Assembly (NCBI GenBank): GCA_947561715.1
Contig: OX387204.1
Span: 9,057,001 to 9,121,000 of the forward strand
Direction of reading: 5' to 3'
Source of the DNA: Ascidia mentula
Lineage: Eukaryota > Chordata > Ascidiacea > Phlebobranchia > Ascidiidae
Length of the DNA stretch: 64,000 nt
Shown here: positions 24,936 to 37,089 of the stretch, piece by piece
Numbering within the stretch: position 1 is the stretch's first letter
How the letters are laid out: each line of letters starts with the position of its first letter
Notes under the pieces: generated by a model
Seen by the model: only the letters and a program-made list of their open reading frames with translations
Told to the model about the DNA's origin: nothing
Databases searched by the model: none
Program-made: the position numbers and the translations under genes

Positions 24936-27900
24936 CAAATAGTGGCGTCAGATGTAAAAATACGAAACATTTATGGCACCAAACTCAATTCCATAGGTGA
25001 CATTAACTGGTGACACAACACACTGTGGGCTTGATATGTTTTCCACAAATGGACGAGGTGTTATCACTTGTCCTCTTTACCATCACAGCTGTTCGAAATC
25101 ACGTACGGCGTAGAACAATGGGGATTGCACAAGTCAAGGGCACTTTATATAAGGGTCGTTACACGCCGGTTGAACTCATATGCAAATATGATGTCATATC
25201 AACATTATGTCATCGGGCTTGCGCTTAAAATAGCGCTATATGATATCATCATCAAACATATCATTCTTTTTGATTGTTTAAAACTAATATCTTTCATTTT
25301 TTGCAGCATTGACGCTTCTTCCTTACAAAACCAAACTGCATTTACTGAACGTCGATACTGCCGTCAACCCAACAAGTCTACTGCCGATCACTCCAATCAT
25401 ACTTCCAAGAAATATTCTGCCATTCAACATGAACTGCCTGTTTAGTTTTTTAAATACTTTTTTTCCAATCGCCAGTTTGTTATTTGATTGACAGTTTATG
25501 CTCGCCAGTTGCGCAAAATTGGGTCGGCACAAACAATTTGCACGAACTATAATCAGGGAAATGATTTGTCTGATTTAGCGTTCGTTGTGCAACATTAAGC
25601 GAAAACTGTGTTGTATGTTTATTAGCATGCAGATAAAAGTATATTGGACGATGCAACTGTGCATTTCCAACTTAACTAAGAATCTTAGGATAATATACAC
25701 AACCGCTGTGAAGTTCATTATGTTTTTTTCGTTTAGCGCCGGAGTTTGCGCCGATCTTATTTCTACTGGATGTTTATTTATATTTGCCTGATACGTTATT
25801 CAAAAAACTGGATTTTGGATTTTCGAAGTTTCCACTTCCGAGCTTTATCTTTGTGCTTATTTTGGTGCGTGTTTTTTCAAATAAACGCCCCAGACGAAAG
25901 CTTTGCGTGTTTTTAGAAAACTGTAGACTTTATGGGTATCATTGGGAATGCTTCAAACATTCTTTTTCGTACTGTATTACAGTAAACTGGATACTGTTAA
26001 GTTTATCTAAGAGCACAATTAATAAACCTTGACGATTGTTTTGCCAGAAGAATATTCGCACAAAAAACTGTTGGTTGCCTCAAAAATTGCTTCTACCATG
26101 CAGTCACGACGAAGCTAAAAAAACATTGCTTTCCGCAAGTTCTTACCAAAACGGCGCTAAAAACGTGGCGCATAAGGAGAGCGTTTCTTCTGGAATGTGA
26201 TCCCCTTATCCCGGGTGAAATCCGAGATGTTTTGGAGCGCCTCCGCAGCACGTGTGCTCTTTGTGGCGGGAAAGCACGCCAACCAATAAGCGCTTCTCCT
26301 ACTTACTATCGAACTGCAGCAGTATGACAACGCGCGTGCAGTGCGGAAATAATCAGGCGTGTTTGCGGCGCTGCATTGAAAAGTGCTCGAAATTTTTCCC
26401 ATCTCCAATGGAACCATCTATAAAGCTCATCTCATGTTCCTGCAGTTCGGATGAATTACTGGATGACAGCAGTCAATTTTGTAACAGTTTAGTTTTGTGA
26501 GCTGGGACAACACAAGCTACAACAAATCATTCAAAACCGTTACAAATTTATTCAACATTTTAACTACATTTTTCGTTACTATAATACGTGTTGTTTTACC
26601 GCAGTAGTTTTGAGTATGATTTTATAGGCCTAAAATGTGGAAGCAGCTACATGTACCCCAGCAACTGCTTAAGACTAAAAAAGCTGTGAAATTATTCCAA
26701 TACGTGTGTTCAATCTGTGGCATGAACAATGCATACGTTGTGCCCCAGAACCTGCAAATGGACAAACAAGCTCGCGTTGTTGCGGTAGAACTTTGTGTTT
26801 TTACATTAATTTCTCATCAAATTACTATGTGCATTGTTTAAAATGTTTAGCAAATAAATAAGTACTGTTGAGGCGCTTTGAAATAAGACAAATGTACAAG
26901 ACCAACTTTTCTGTTTTATCAACATGTACATATTCAACGAAATCCCGTAAGAAGAGCACCGGAAACAGGATTTAACTATTACATCCAGCAATAGGTGATA
27001 CGGTATTACGCATACAAGTGGAAATGCCGGAGATGCGTGTTTAAGCCATGCTCAGCATGACGTTATGCTACAATGAAGGATGTAGCATTTGCACTATGGT
27101 TTGGAGAAGGGGACGATTAAAACGGACGTCATTAGCCTGTAAAGATCCGGATGGGCAAAAGGCATATCAAAGAGATTGCGCGCCAAGAGTGAACACGCAT
27201 ATTAACATGAGTGTGTACTGTCCCATTTCAATGGACTTAAACAACGGTTTGTTCATCTAACTGCGAAAACTAAAAACAGTAATCCTACAAATTATATTCA
27301 TAATCTTAAGACATTTTAATCATGGGAAGCTGGGCAACGTTGACAAATATCATGTTGTAAAAATTGTTTGAGGGCAACCCTGGCGTTTGCACACTTCTGC
27401 GAAGCGAGTGGACATCGCAACAAAGAGGTGTCCTATTACTGAAAGACATTCTTTATTTCAGGAAGCAATACTTCTCACGCCGTGAAATGTGAACTTAGGG
27501 ATATGGAAAGCTATCCAGCGAGGGATGCTGTCAGTGGATTTTCTTGGGAATCAGTATGACAGATAGATAATACTCGGTTCTCCTGTTGACGTGAAACACC
27601 GCATTCTCTCAGTAAAATTTTAGTGGACAACCTAATGAGTTCCTATATCGCTTTATCTGCTGTCCACGGGTATTCAGTTGTCACAATCGCTTCAATGCAA
27701 CAGCGTCACGGACAGCAACAGGAAACTTGCAGGGTGGTCGATGAATTGAAGCGTACTTGGGAGATTCTCGCATTACATCATCGAATAGAGAAATATACGC
27801 GGGGACGGATGTCAACCTGCTTTGTGAAAACAAGACACTGAGACAACGATTTCCCGATGGTCAGACGTCTGTGCTCTAAAAAGTATAGTAAGTTGCTCCT

Positions 27901-28724
27901 GGAAGGAAAGACTGGAAGGTACAGAGTGTTTTTGGTCTGACGCGACAACCTTCCTGCTCAGGGTCGTATTTCCTAACGAAAAGGAGACCAAGATTTGGGA
28001 TGGATGCGTAGTTTTGATTGAACTTGACTTGGGATCTGTAGGTTTTAATACGTGTAAAACCGCAGTTTTGGTTCAATGATTATATTGGTAAAACAAGTAC
28101 CTTATTATGCTGATTAGTTGATTAGTTGATTTTGTGAACACCAGCACTTAAAATGCTTCTTAAGAAATGCTGTAGATTTAATGAATCGTCTGATATGTAA
28201 TCTTCTTTCACAACAAAAGATTAAAACGCAGGTGGCCTCCATGCCTAATGTTTTAGTAAATATCTTTTCAAACATTATGTGGTATTTAACTACATGCATG
28301 ACATGTAGTTACGAAAGGTAGGAATCGTTGATTGTACAATTACAACTTTCCTGTGTTCAATACAAGACGCATAAGCCGTTTTATGCGGTTGCTTTGAGTG
28401 ATCCATGAGAGACAAACAGCATTTGCGTCTGAAAATATGTATTATGACTTGAATAAAATGACATGTAATCTTTTAAGTCGCAGACGGGTGAGTCGATACT
28501 GCAGCACTGAACACATAAGGGCACTTCATCTCAATATCCACCTGTTGCGTCTGATCCCGAGTAATCGCATTGTGAAACACAATGACGGGTGTTGTGCCCG
28601 CGATGAGGTTAATATTGACAGAATGAGGGAGGTGCGGCTTAATCCCCAAGCGCTTGCGACAATACACAATCTGACGCAATTGCGATGATGACACCACGAC
28701 ACGTCACAAAGTGGGCCAAACGCA

Positions 28725-28767
28725 GTTTCCCGCCATCGCGCAATCACGTGACATATGCACGTGGGAA
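28725..28767. promoter_or_regulatory. composite E2F-like / CACGTG site cluster
   Basis: TTTCCCGCC (28726-28734, an inverted E2F core) is followed by TCGCGC, TCACGTGA (28744-28751) and CACGTGGGAA (28758-28767, an E-box fused to a Su(H)-like GTGGGAA). The same two motif types as at 6668 and 16998 recur here in inverted order. The function is inferred from motifs only. Confidence 0.38.
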
Positions 28768-29721
28768 AGTATTTCTAAACGTAGCGCTCTCTCAACTCGC
28801 CGCTGGTTTTACGAGTGGCGTCGTTGTCGATGGCCGGAGGCGACATGCGACGAGATGTTTACTACAACCGCACTAGAGTGAGATTTATTTCGGCAACAAA
28901 GATACTCCATCTAATGGTTTTAAAATGCAACATCTCGATTGTTTATTGCTTCGCCGGTCGTTCATTTAATTATTGGCACCTACAACATTCCCTTACGTTT
29001 TCCTTTTTTTCGTGAATTGGTTGATCAAGTTGTGAACAGTTTGTGAACACTTGGTTCTGTATTTACCAACATATTACATGACACCTTGCAACATAACTTA
29101 ATGTTGTTTTGTTTTAACACCAAATACTATTGTATATATTAACCTATGTGACTGTGTATGATTTCCAATGACCTACAACCACAAGGGTCAGCGCGTTATG
29201 AAACATATACTTGTAAATACTCTGCTCAAACAAAATCCCATGTTCCTTTACCCAGCTGTATGGATATATGTAACTACCTTCAACGAAACGTCATCATAAC
29301 AAAGGTAAATTATTAATCCAAGCATAGCCAGCGGGTATCTTAATACTTGATTGGCAGCGAACAAAAAAGTTAATTAAATCCCTCAGAGGTTAACTTGCAC
29401 TTTTACTTGGTACAAAGTCCTCCTTTTAATCCGACTTGAAACAGCCTCCCCACCTCCCAACGCAGACATTACACCCTTCCAAACCGCCAGACCATATTCG
29501 GTGTGCTAGAGTTGCGTACAGATCGACCCATAATCGGATGACTTCTCCGAACCGCGTTAGATGTTGGAACAAGTCCCGTGCTCCTTGTCGCTATATATTG
29601 ACGTATAATCCTTCAAGTTCGACGTTTTAATCGCTTTCGCGTAGGAACGATACGCTTCCGTTTGACCAGAAGTAACCAACAATTTATATTTGTGTGCAAT
29701 AAAAGCCATAATATTGGAGAG

Positions 29722-29777
29722 CTGCAGACAGGGTGTGTACACGCACTGTTTCGACCTGTAAGGTCTCATCAGTGCAG
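29722..29777 (-). ncRNA. type I hammerhead self-cleaving ribozyme
   Basis: Read on the minus strand: stem I strand CTGCA (29777-29773), conserved core CTGATGA (29772-29766), stem II GACC with loop TTACA and GGTC (29765-29753), core GAAA (29752-29749), stem III ACAG pairing with CTGT (29831-type arm at 29731-29728) around a 14-base loop, cleavage-site C at 29727, and the second stem I strand TGCAG (29726-29722), which pairs perfectly with CTGCA. Every invariant core position of the hammerhead is present. Short stem III type I hammerheads are known from animal retroelement-derived repeats. It is intergenic here, with no coding sequence attached. Confidence 0.82.
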
Positions 29778-30590
29778 TTGTTGAAGTGGCACTGTGCTAG
29801 CTTCTACACTAGCAGGCACACTACATTTCGTTCCGGTCAACGTGGATCTGTTGGGTACCCTATACTGAATACCAAACAACAGAGACTAAAATTTGTATTT
29901 GCAAATATACCATGTTATTATTATTGAACTGTTAGTACCACCAGAGACCCAATGTTTGGTACGATTCGCTATACGTGGCGCGCCGCAAAGGGAGTTTTAA
30001 ATGACGTATCGATGTTTGAATGACGTGGAGGATTTCAAAAATTTGTCTGCCACAGGGATTGAAGGCAAACCGATCACAAGTAAGTCACAAACATGTACTG
30101 GCAGAATTACCTGATGTAAAAATACAGCAAGGATATACTTCGTTGATATTGATTGACATTTCCTTTTAAGTAACGTACGAACAGTTAAATATAGTCAGAG
30201 GTCTATATTTATATATGATAATAATATGAAATTTGTGTCCATCAAATAAGTAGAATTGCAAAAGACATCAGACGAAATCCGATTTAACTGTTGTTATCGT
30301 TACGCACTACCGATCCGCGACGTAACGGCTTCACGTGATCAAGGCAGGTCCGGACACGCCGTCAATCGCCGGAGCCTCAGTCAAACCTGACAACACTTCA
30401 GTCCTCACTAAAGTGCGGCGCTGTATGGGCTTGTCTGCACTTGCCCGCACACCAACGGAAGTTGCGCCATCTCAGAATTCTGTATGACTTTCTCCGTCTG
30501 CGCCGACATCTCTCGACCAGTCGCCCTATGTTTGGGCAATTATAAGGCGTTGATATTCGATACATGTAAACACCGAGTCAGATGCGGAAC

Positions 30591-32061
30591 TTATCTGCCA
30601 GGACCGTGTTTGACAGACCACCTGAATGCGGCTTTTTGGCCCCACCAAGTGGACACACAAAGAATAAACCATTCCCCTCCCGTCGTTGACAACTTTAAAC
30701 ACAAGTTCATTTAAATAATTAGGCTGAAAAAATTCCAGCAATATTGATTTGATAATTGGAGTATGTGGACAAAGTTCCCAGACTATAAACGACTTGGTTC
30801 ATTTCATTTTCCATGTAAGCAAGTGAGTAACGGAAAACATAAGCACATTAGGACAACAACTTTAAACTTAGATTGTAAATTTCAAGCACCACAAATTCCA
30901 AACAACATAACCTGATAAAATATTTGTGTTGTTAATTCTCTTTTATAACAAGAAAAATAACCTGAACAAGAACTATTGAGAAAAGAAAAGAGAGGATTTA
31001 CTTGCGCAGACCCCACACCAGCTCTGAGATCGTTGGCGTAAAAATCGTTGCGGCCGCCAGCTGTTCACGCTGCCGATACGCCAGACCTTCGATAGCGACA
31101 AAAATGAATCTACTGGGCTGTGAGCTCCAGTCACTTACGATAACAGAGGTAGCAAACACTGCGGAAACCAATTTTACCAACTTCGCGGCACGCGTATTAC
31201 GAATGAATGATTCGACTTTCGCTTTTAGCGCTTGATATCCAAATTTGCCCAAGCGCGAATCCATTTCGAGGCTCCAGCGACGAACTCTTGAGCGAGCGAA
31301 ATCGAGCTTGGGCTTAATGGACACCTGCAAAGTGTCTGTAAATCAGCATTACAGCAGCTGTATGTCGCGCGGCGTGCGCTGTTTTCTGAGGGCTGGATAA
31401 CTGAAGGCTTTAAAATGCGGTTGTTCAAAATACAAATCACAGTCCTTACCTCATCAATTATTCATTAGAGTGCCCAGGCCTAAATCCATTTGAGCCAATG
31501 AAAAATGTATGAGAAATAAGAAACAGTCAAAAATTATGGGCAACATCTGCAAAATGTATCCAGTCATGACGGAGGAGTAGCAGCCGGTGGGTGGTAACAT
31601 CTTGTGTATATAATTTGAAAGAACAAAATATGTATGTGCTTGTCATGTCCGAATAGATTCTATAAATACATATTTTGGACAAAAAACATACTTAATCTGT
31701 ACAATACTAAGAAATGTTGAAACTTTCCAAAAACTGTGTTATAACACAAATAGCCGCAATTGTACGATTACGTAGGCCTGTTACAATCAAATGCATCCTT
31801 CAATTATGCACAAATTTTGCAAAAAAATTTGTGCAGTCATTATAATTCCGTTTGCGTATAACCAAACAATAAGGTCACAAATTAAGTTAGTGGTGGATAT
31901 AGTGTGGATGTGACCTCCTTCGACTTCTTCGATTGGACCCAAAACAAACGACCTCACCGTGTGGATGCACACGATTTCCTCAGCCGGGTGCCAGCTGTCC
32001 AATCGATTTCGATTATTGAACGGCGTTCGATCGAAGAAGACGTTTGAACGCTTCACGATTG
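30591..32061 (-). CDS. unrecognised minus-strand gene, 3' part (model partial)
   Basis: Exons proposed on the minus strand are 32061-31958 (acceptor AACCTCAG), 31324-31002 (acceptor TTTGCAG) and 30621-30591 (acceptor CGCATTCAG, stop TAA). The phases agree: ACG|GTG is phase 0, and AA|G is phase 2. The protein reads FFDRTPFNNRNRLDSWHP, then a helical, basic 107-codon exon with LDFARSRVRRWSLEMDSRLG and a hydrophobic SAVFATSVIV, ending LVWGLRKWSVKHGPGR. The middle exon is the most convincing. No family is recognised and the 5' exons were not found. The first exon also has an alternative frame if the acceptor at CTGCAG (32085) is used, so that end is uncertain. Confidence 0.42.
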
Positions 32062-32414
32062 CTGAGGTTGGAATGAATCTGATCAATCTGCAGGTGTTCA
32101 TTGTGACAATTTCTTTTCGTTCAAGCAAAACATGAGCAAATTTGAAATGTACTGTTCAAGAAATTCGCTTTACGTGTCAATGCTTACGTTTTTTTCAGTG
32201 CACAATTTTCTGAAATTAATAAACCCATGTTTCGCACACAAATTGTAAACATTATTTTCAAAAGCTACCCGCATTTTATCTAATGTTCCATTTGAACAAG
32301 AACTATAACAAAGTAAAAGCTTTTTATCAATATCCATCTATCACGTGATGACCATGTAATAATCGTGTTTGAATGCGAAAAACTGAGGGATCGATATTTA
32401 AACCGTGAATTGCG

Positions 32415-32615
32415 ATGTTTGATCAGTTTGTGCTACAGTTTCATGATTCCGCTTGTCAGCTGTTCGATAAGGATCGCGTCCCAGTCGATCACCGAGAAAA
32501 TGCGGTACTTGGAGTGTCCCTGGAGAAACACTTATGGAGATATTGTCGACCTCCTGTCTCTCGAGCGCAACCTACCCAAGAATTAAAGTTCTGCCACTTA
32601 AACGCATTTTTATAA
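32415..32615 (+). CDS. possible short coding exon or small ORF
   Basis: A 66-codon ATG frame (start MFDQFVLQFHDSACQLFD, end LKFCHLNAFL-stop) has balanced, protein-like composition. An in-frame stop lies nine bases upstream, so this would be a true start or a spliced exon. No splice partner, family match or poly(A) signal supports it, and it lies on the strand opposite the preceding gene. Confidence 0.22.
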   Translation: MFDQFVLQFHDSACQLFDKDRVPVDHRENAVLGVSLEKHLWRYCRPPVSRAQPTQELKFCHLNAFL

Positions 32616-33770
32616 TGGGGCGGATCCGCTGCTCGTTATGAGGATCGGTCATATACAAGTAGGTCAGTTCATATGCTTCATTGCACAAGCTACAATCTTA
32701 AACGTGACAGAGGACAATAATGTTGCTATATATACAAAGAATGTATATTACAGTATCGGGTATGTTTACCACTGGGGATGTAAACATATAGAGATAAACA
32801 AGCATACAAAAATTGGAAATGACCGGAGCAAACACACAGGGTCGTTTTATGTTTCTTTTTTTTCTTAACTACACCGGGATTCGATGAGGAAACCCTAACC
32901 AGGATTCCCGATAAGGTTTTCTACAGGGTTTATGGGTTGGGCGCCTGACTTCTGTTGCTAAGCGCCCACCACATGCAAGGTCGTCGTGCTCTCTTTCATC
33001 GTAGTCATGCCTCACTACCGCCACCTGTCGATATGGCCTTCACGACATAGTCACTTAAAATGAGACTGGGAAATCATTTTATCCAGACATTAAAAACAAA
33101 CGCTTCGCAAAGCCATCAGTTTGTGCACCGTACCGTGTTCCCTCCAGAAATATAGCCAATTCTAACGAAGGGACGTTTAAAGTTAAGAGTGGATACCTAG
33201 GAGTAATTTTTTTTATAAATAATTGACAATGGAAATGAAGGATATATGTGTTGTACAAATAAAACTTCGAGAATAATCGTTGTTTCAACCTTGCTTACTT
33301 TGCTTTAGTACGTTTTCGATTATTCTACAATTTTGTTATGGTGACGGTTTTGTGTTGCAATAAAATTAGACTTTTTCTTTGCAAGAGTATCATGTCACCA
33401 TGGCAAAGCACGACCTGTTTCTCATGGTATTTACTAGGCGTGTACATACAGCGCTGATACTGTGAAAATAACAAATGTACATATTGTTCGCCGTTTTCCT
33501 GTTTCTGAGCTGCCGTCCGTTCGAATGAGGACGCATCGCTTCACGAGTGGCTCCCACACGCAGTTCGTATCGCATGCAAACTGTCAACCTGTCCCAATTG
33601 AGTCAGAACTATAAAGCAGTTAGGATATGTGATTTAAACAATACATATTCGCATTACCTGTTCCCCGTATCAGCGACAAACTGCGGATGGGAAACGGAAA
33701 CGACAGCCGCGCGATTGTTGCATTGATGACACGTTACAGTGTTGTCATTCTAGAGTGCGCTCAAACGTTC

Positions 33771-33780
33771 GTGTGGGAAC
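33771..33780 (+). promoter_or_regulatory. Su(H)/RBPJ-like site upstream of the ZP gene
   Basis: GTGTGGGAAC lies 168 bases upstream of the ZP-protein start codon. It is identical to the site at 24926. It is a single motif match, so weak. Confidence 0.2.
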
Positions 33781-33947
33781 TACTGGACTTCAGCGGTGCG
33801 ACATCATGTCCGGACAATTTGGGTTAAAAATCGCGTTTTTTAGAGGTTTTGTGCCACATTTTGGCCAAGGAGAACACGGTGGCGTGTTAGTAGTTTGGGT
33901 GCCGACAGAGAATGAAATAGTTCAAAGACACTATCACGATAGTAAGC

Positions 33948-36724
33948 ATGAATGGAAGCTATGTGCTTTTGATGCTCTTTGGTCTAACTTTTCCGTTGTT
34001 GACACAAGGACAGAGTTCTGGTAAGATTAAGATTGAAAATAAAAGTACATGGGTATATTTCTCGGTGTTAATTTAAACTCAAAAATTAAAATAGTTTAGG
34101 TTTACTGGTTAACTTCTTGCGTAAGTATTTTGGGGTTACTTCGCATCGACTACTTAGTTCAACACTTACTGAGTATCTGATTTTACATGTACTGTGCATG
34201 GGTTGAACTAAACGGGCGACGCGACTTTCATCAACGTTTTATGCTTTGAGCAAGTGGTTTCACGACATGAACGGTTTTATTTAAATGTTTCTTTGACAAT
34301 ATATGAAATATACGTTTTCAGTTAATGTGACACAGCGGTGCAATGACACGGGGGAAAATTTTCAGCTCACCTACTACAATAACTGCACCCAAGTGTGCAC
34401 ACAAGAATGTGGTGCGGCACCAAGTAAGTTTTGCACAATATGCAATTTGCTGTTGATTAAAGCCTTGATTCGTGTATTTATTGATTGCTGTGCAGGTCCA
34501 ACCGACACTTGTAAATCGTTAGTATCAGAGTGTGGGGCAGCGGCAGCAAGTTGTGGCTCGACTGGTTGCGAGTGTTTGCCGAGCACAGATCTTCCTGGCG
34601 ATCCGTATTCCTCCGCCAATATATCCGAAAACATTATTCAACAGCTGAAGTGCACTTCAAGTGGCATCAAAATATTGTAAGTTCGCCCCGATAGAACATG
34701 AGTATGGACAAGCAGCTATATCAATTATAAATGTAAATTTTCCAAGTCTATATTAGCTACTAAGTTTATTGTATGTGCAAAATATAGCGACTTGCTTGAG
34801 TATATTGATGACGCTATATGCCTTTCCTGAGCATTGTTTCCACAGTGGCGCATAGCATTGTTTTCAAAAAATCATGGTAACACATCGATGCAATTTGCAC
34901 GTCGCACAGAGTGCTACGTATCATGCTCAAAATCAGCTTTAATATTATTGGTATATAATTACAATTCCGTTTTTTTGTCCAGCGTCAAGAAATGTGCGCT
35001 AAACGCGGCAGGTTACAAGCTGAGTGATCTCTACATGAATGGGATAAATCAAACCTTAGTTGCCGCCGCAGATGCGCTACTAGAAACGGATGCAAACAAC
35101 ACATGCAATGGTTCATTTATTTTTTCGCGTAGCAAGGGGATGCTCTACAGATTTGTTTTGAAAGGAAACCTTTCCGCGTGCAACAGCAACGTTGAGGTAT
35201 GTGTATTTTTTGCCTATAAACACCTTCCATATATTTGGTATATATTGTTAAACCCCAACCTCGTTGGTCCAGTTAAGCAGTGATGGGAAGAATATTACGT
35301 TTTCGAACGCTATACAAGGATTGAGCGGCACCCTTGACCCCGGAGCAATAATATCGCGACAATCGTCCCTTCTGGCTTCCTTCTCTTGCACCTACGCTGC
35401 TGATATCAACGTTACCGCAAGCCTGGGCATCACACCGGCCCCCAAGTAGGTGCCATCAAGTAAAGCAAACTTTAGGAAAGGGCCTAGGTGTCAAATGTTC
35501 GTGGTTCTGTATTTGTATTGCAAATTAATTGCTTGATTTATAAACACTTTTCTTGTGAAATTCACGTATTTTACTTCTTCAGCTCCATTGAGGCAACCGC
35601 TGCGGACCAGGTTGGTCAGTTCACACTGGATCTCGGTTTGTGGACAGACACTTACTTCGGCACTTCGTATGTTGCTGGCCAGACAGTCACAGTGAACGAC
35701 TACATTTATGTCACTGTTCAAGCACCAGTCTCTTCGGCACTTTATGTCCAAGTAAGCATTAATACGCAGACAAAATGTTACAAAGAATCGGTTTGTCGCT
35801 TATTGGAATTTGTGTAAAGGTTCTTCTTGCTTGGGCGACACCATCCAGTTCGCCAAGTGACGCATTGTCGTACAACCTTCTTCAAAGCGGGTGAGGCAAA
35901 TTATAGTTTTGACTATTTGATAAGTTCTTGCACAAACTAGATTACTTATTTTGTCTACAGTTGCGACAACCAGAACGAAGTGTTGTCTGATGGTATTGTT
36001 GTGACGAAGAACGGAGAACTTTCAGACGCGAAATTCAAGTTTCGCGTATTCCAGTTTATAGCACTCTCCAGCGGCAGTACTCAACAGATTTACGTCCACG
36101 CGATGGTGCACATGTGTGATCCGGCGCTGGAAGGCGATTGCTCAATTGTAAATATATGTTTTCAAATACTTGATGTTAACGATTTTAGGATAAGTAAGTG
36201 TTATGTACAAATTAGTAGTTTTTCAGATATGTAGGCCTATATCTTATTTTTTAACAGAACTGTACCCGAGCTCGGCGAAGCATGCATGGAATGAAGCGTG
36301 TAAAAACTGCTACGTCACTACCCATCACTGTTGTGAAACGAGCCACATATCGTGGTAAAGTATATTTTAGTTTTATTCAGTGGTATTATTATACATTGGT
36401 AATCCTCAAAGGTTGCCTGTAGCTCTCCGCTATGCGTCTAAGTAGTGAAGAATTGTTGTTATAGGAAGGATGTATCTCTTTAACTACTGACCCTAACGTT
36501 TTTATTCAGAAAACCAGACAGAGAGCGAACCTCATAAGGCACTTCGCATCGTCTCGCATTTCAGCGAAAGTTGGCTTCTTGTTTTGGTCGCTGTGTGTTT
36601 TCTCAGCTTGTTCGTCGTTCTGCTCTTAGTTCTATGTTACGTAGCATTGCGAAACATTCGCACCAACTACAACTCATCCGACAAGCAGGCGTTGATAAAA
36701 GCAGAAAAACACAACAGGGCCTGA
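33948..36724 (+). CDS. zona pellucida (ZP) domain type I membrane protein
   Basis: Ten exons (33948-34020, 34322-34423, 34496-34676, 34983-35196, 35273-35445, 35583-35751, 35820-35890, 35961-36147, 36258-36354, 36510-36724) join in phase to 493 residues. A signal peptide (MNGSYVLLMLFGLTFPLL) is followed by a Cys-rich segment with N-glycosylation sites (CNDTGENF, CTQVCTQEC, CGSTGCECL). From about residue 119 comes the ZP module, with its ordered cysteines (KKCAL, NNTCNGS, LSACNS, FSCTYA), a DLGLWTDTYF strand and a ZP-C with MVHMCDP and GDCSINC. A basic RARR furin-type site (394-397) and one membrane helix near 440-465 follow. ZP modules polymerise into extracellular coats or matrices after processing. 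Egg-coat, epithelial and endostyle roles are all possible; none can be chosen from sequence. Confidence 0.9.
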
Positions 36725-36914
36725 TTCGTGTTGTAATATATTTGTATTCAGTTGCTTGGTAGCCCTTACGGTAAAATGCTGATTGTTTTAATTTTGATAG
36801 TTCACAAGGTATCAACAAATGACTTTAACGTTGTTCAGTTGCCATGTTATGTCATATGCTTGTCTATGTTGCACTTGTTTTTGTCAAATCATTTTTGCAG
36901 TGTTGTTTCGTAGC

Positions 36915-36920
36915 AATAAA
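36915..36920 (+). terminator. poly(A) signal AATAAA
   Basis: It lies 191 bases after the ZP-protein stop. The next gene converges from the other strand, ending at 37090. Confidence 0.55.
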
Positions 36921-37089
36921 GTTAGCTAAAGAAATGTTGCATAAATTTAAACTTCATGTCTGATTGCTATAAATAAACGTACAAGAACAATTTCTTTTAT
37001 GATGAAACATAATCACTTTGTGTACAATACGTATGTTCAAGCTAAGGCGCATATTTTACAACTAACATCTGAAATTAGGGGTAATTAAA

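Larger units (their letters stand above)
24360..30590. other. 6.2 kb largely non-coding region
   Basis: No gene could be assembled. A frame at 24492-24791 opens with TTG and is matched by an equally long antisense frame, so GC content explains it. A tandem TGATTAGT repeat lies near 28112-28130. A composite CACGTG/E2F-like site (28725-28767), a minus-strand hammerhead ribozyme (29722-29777) and scattered CACGTG palindromes (for example 30331) are the notable contents. Confidence 0.45.

Noticed and set aside
32880..33060. Possible structured RNA or tRNA-like element around GGGCGCCTGAC...AAGCGCCC
   Set aside because: A GGGCG/CGCCC pair is visible, but there is no tRNA A/B box pair and no further consistent stems.
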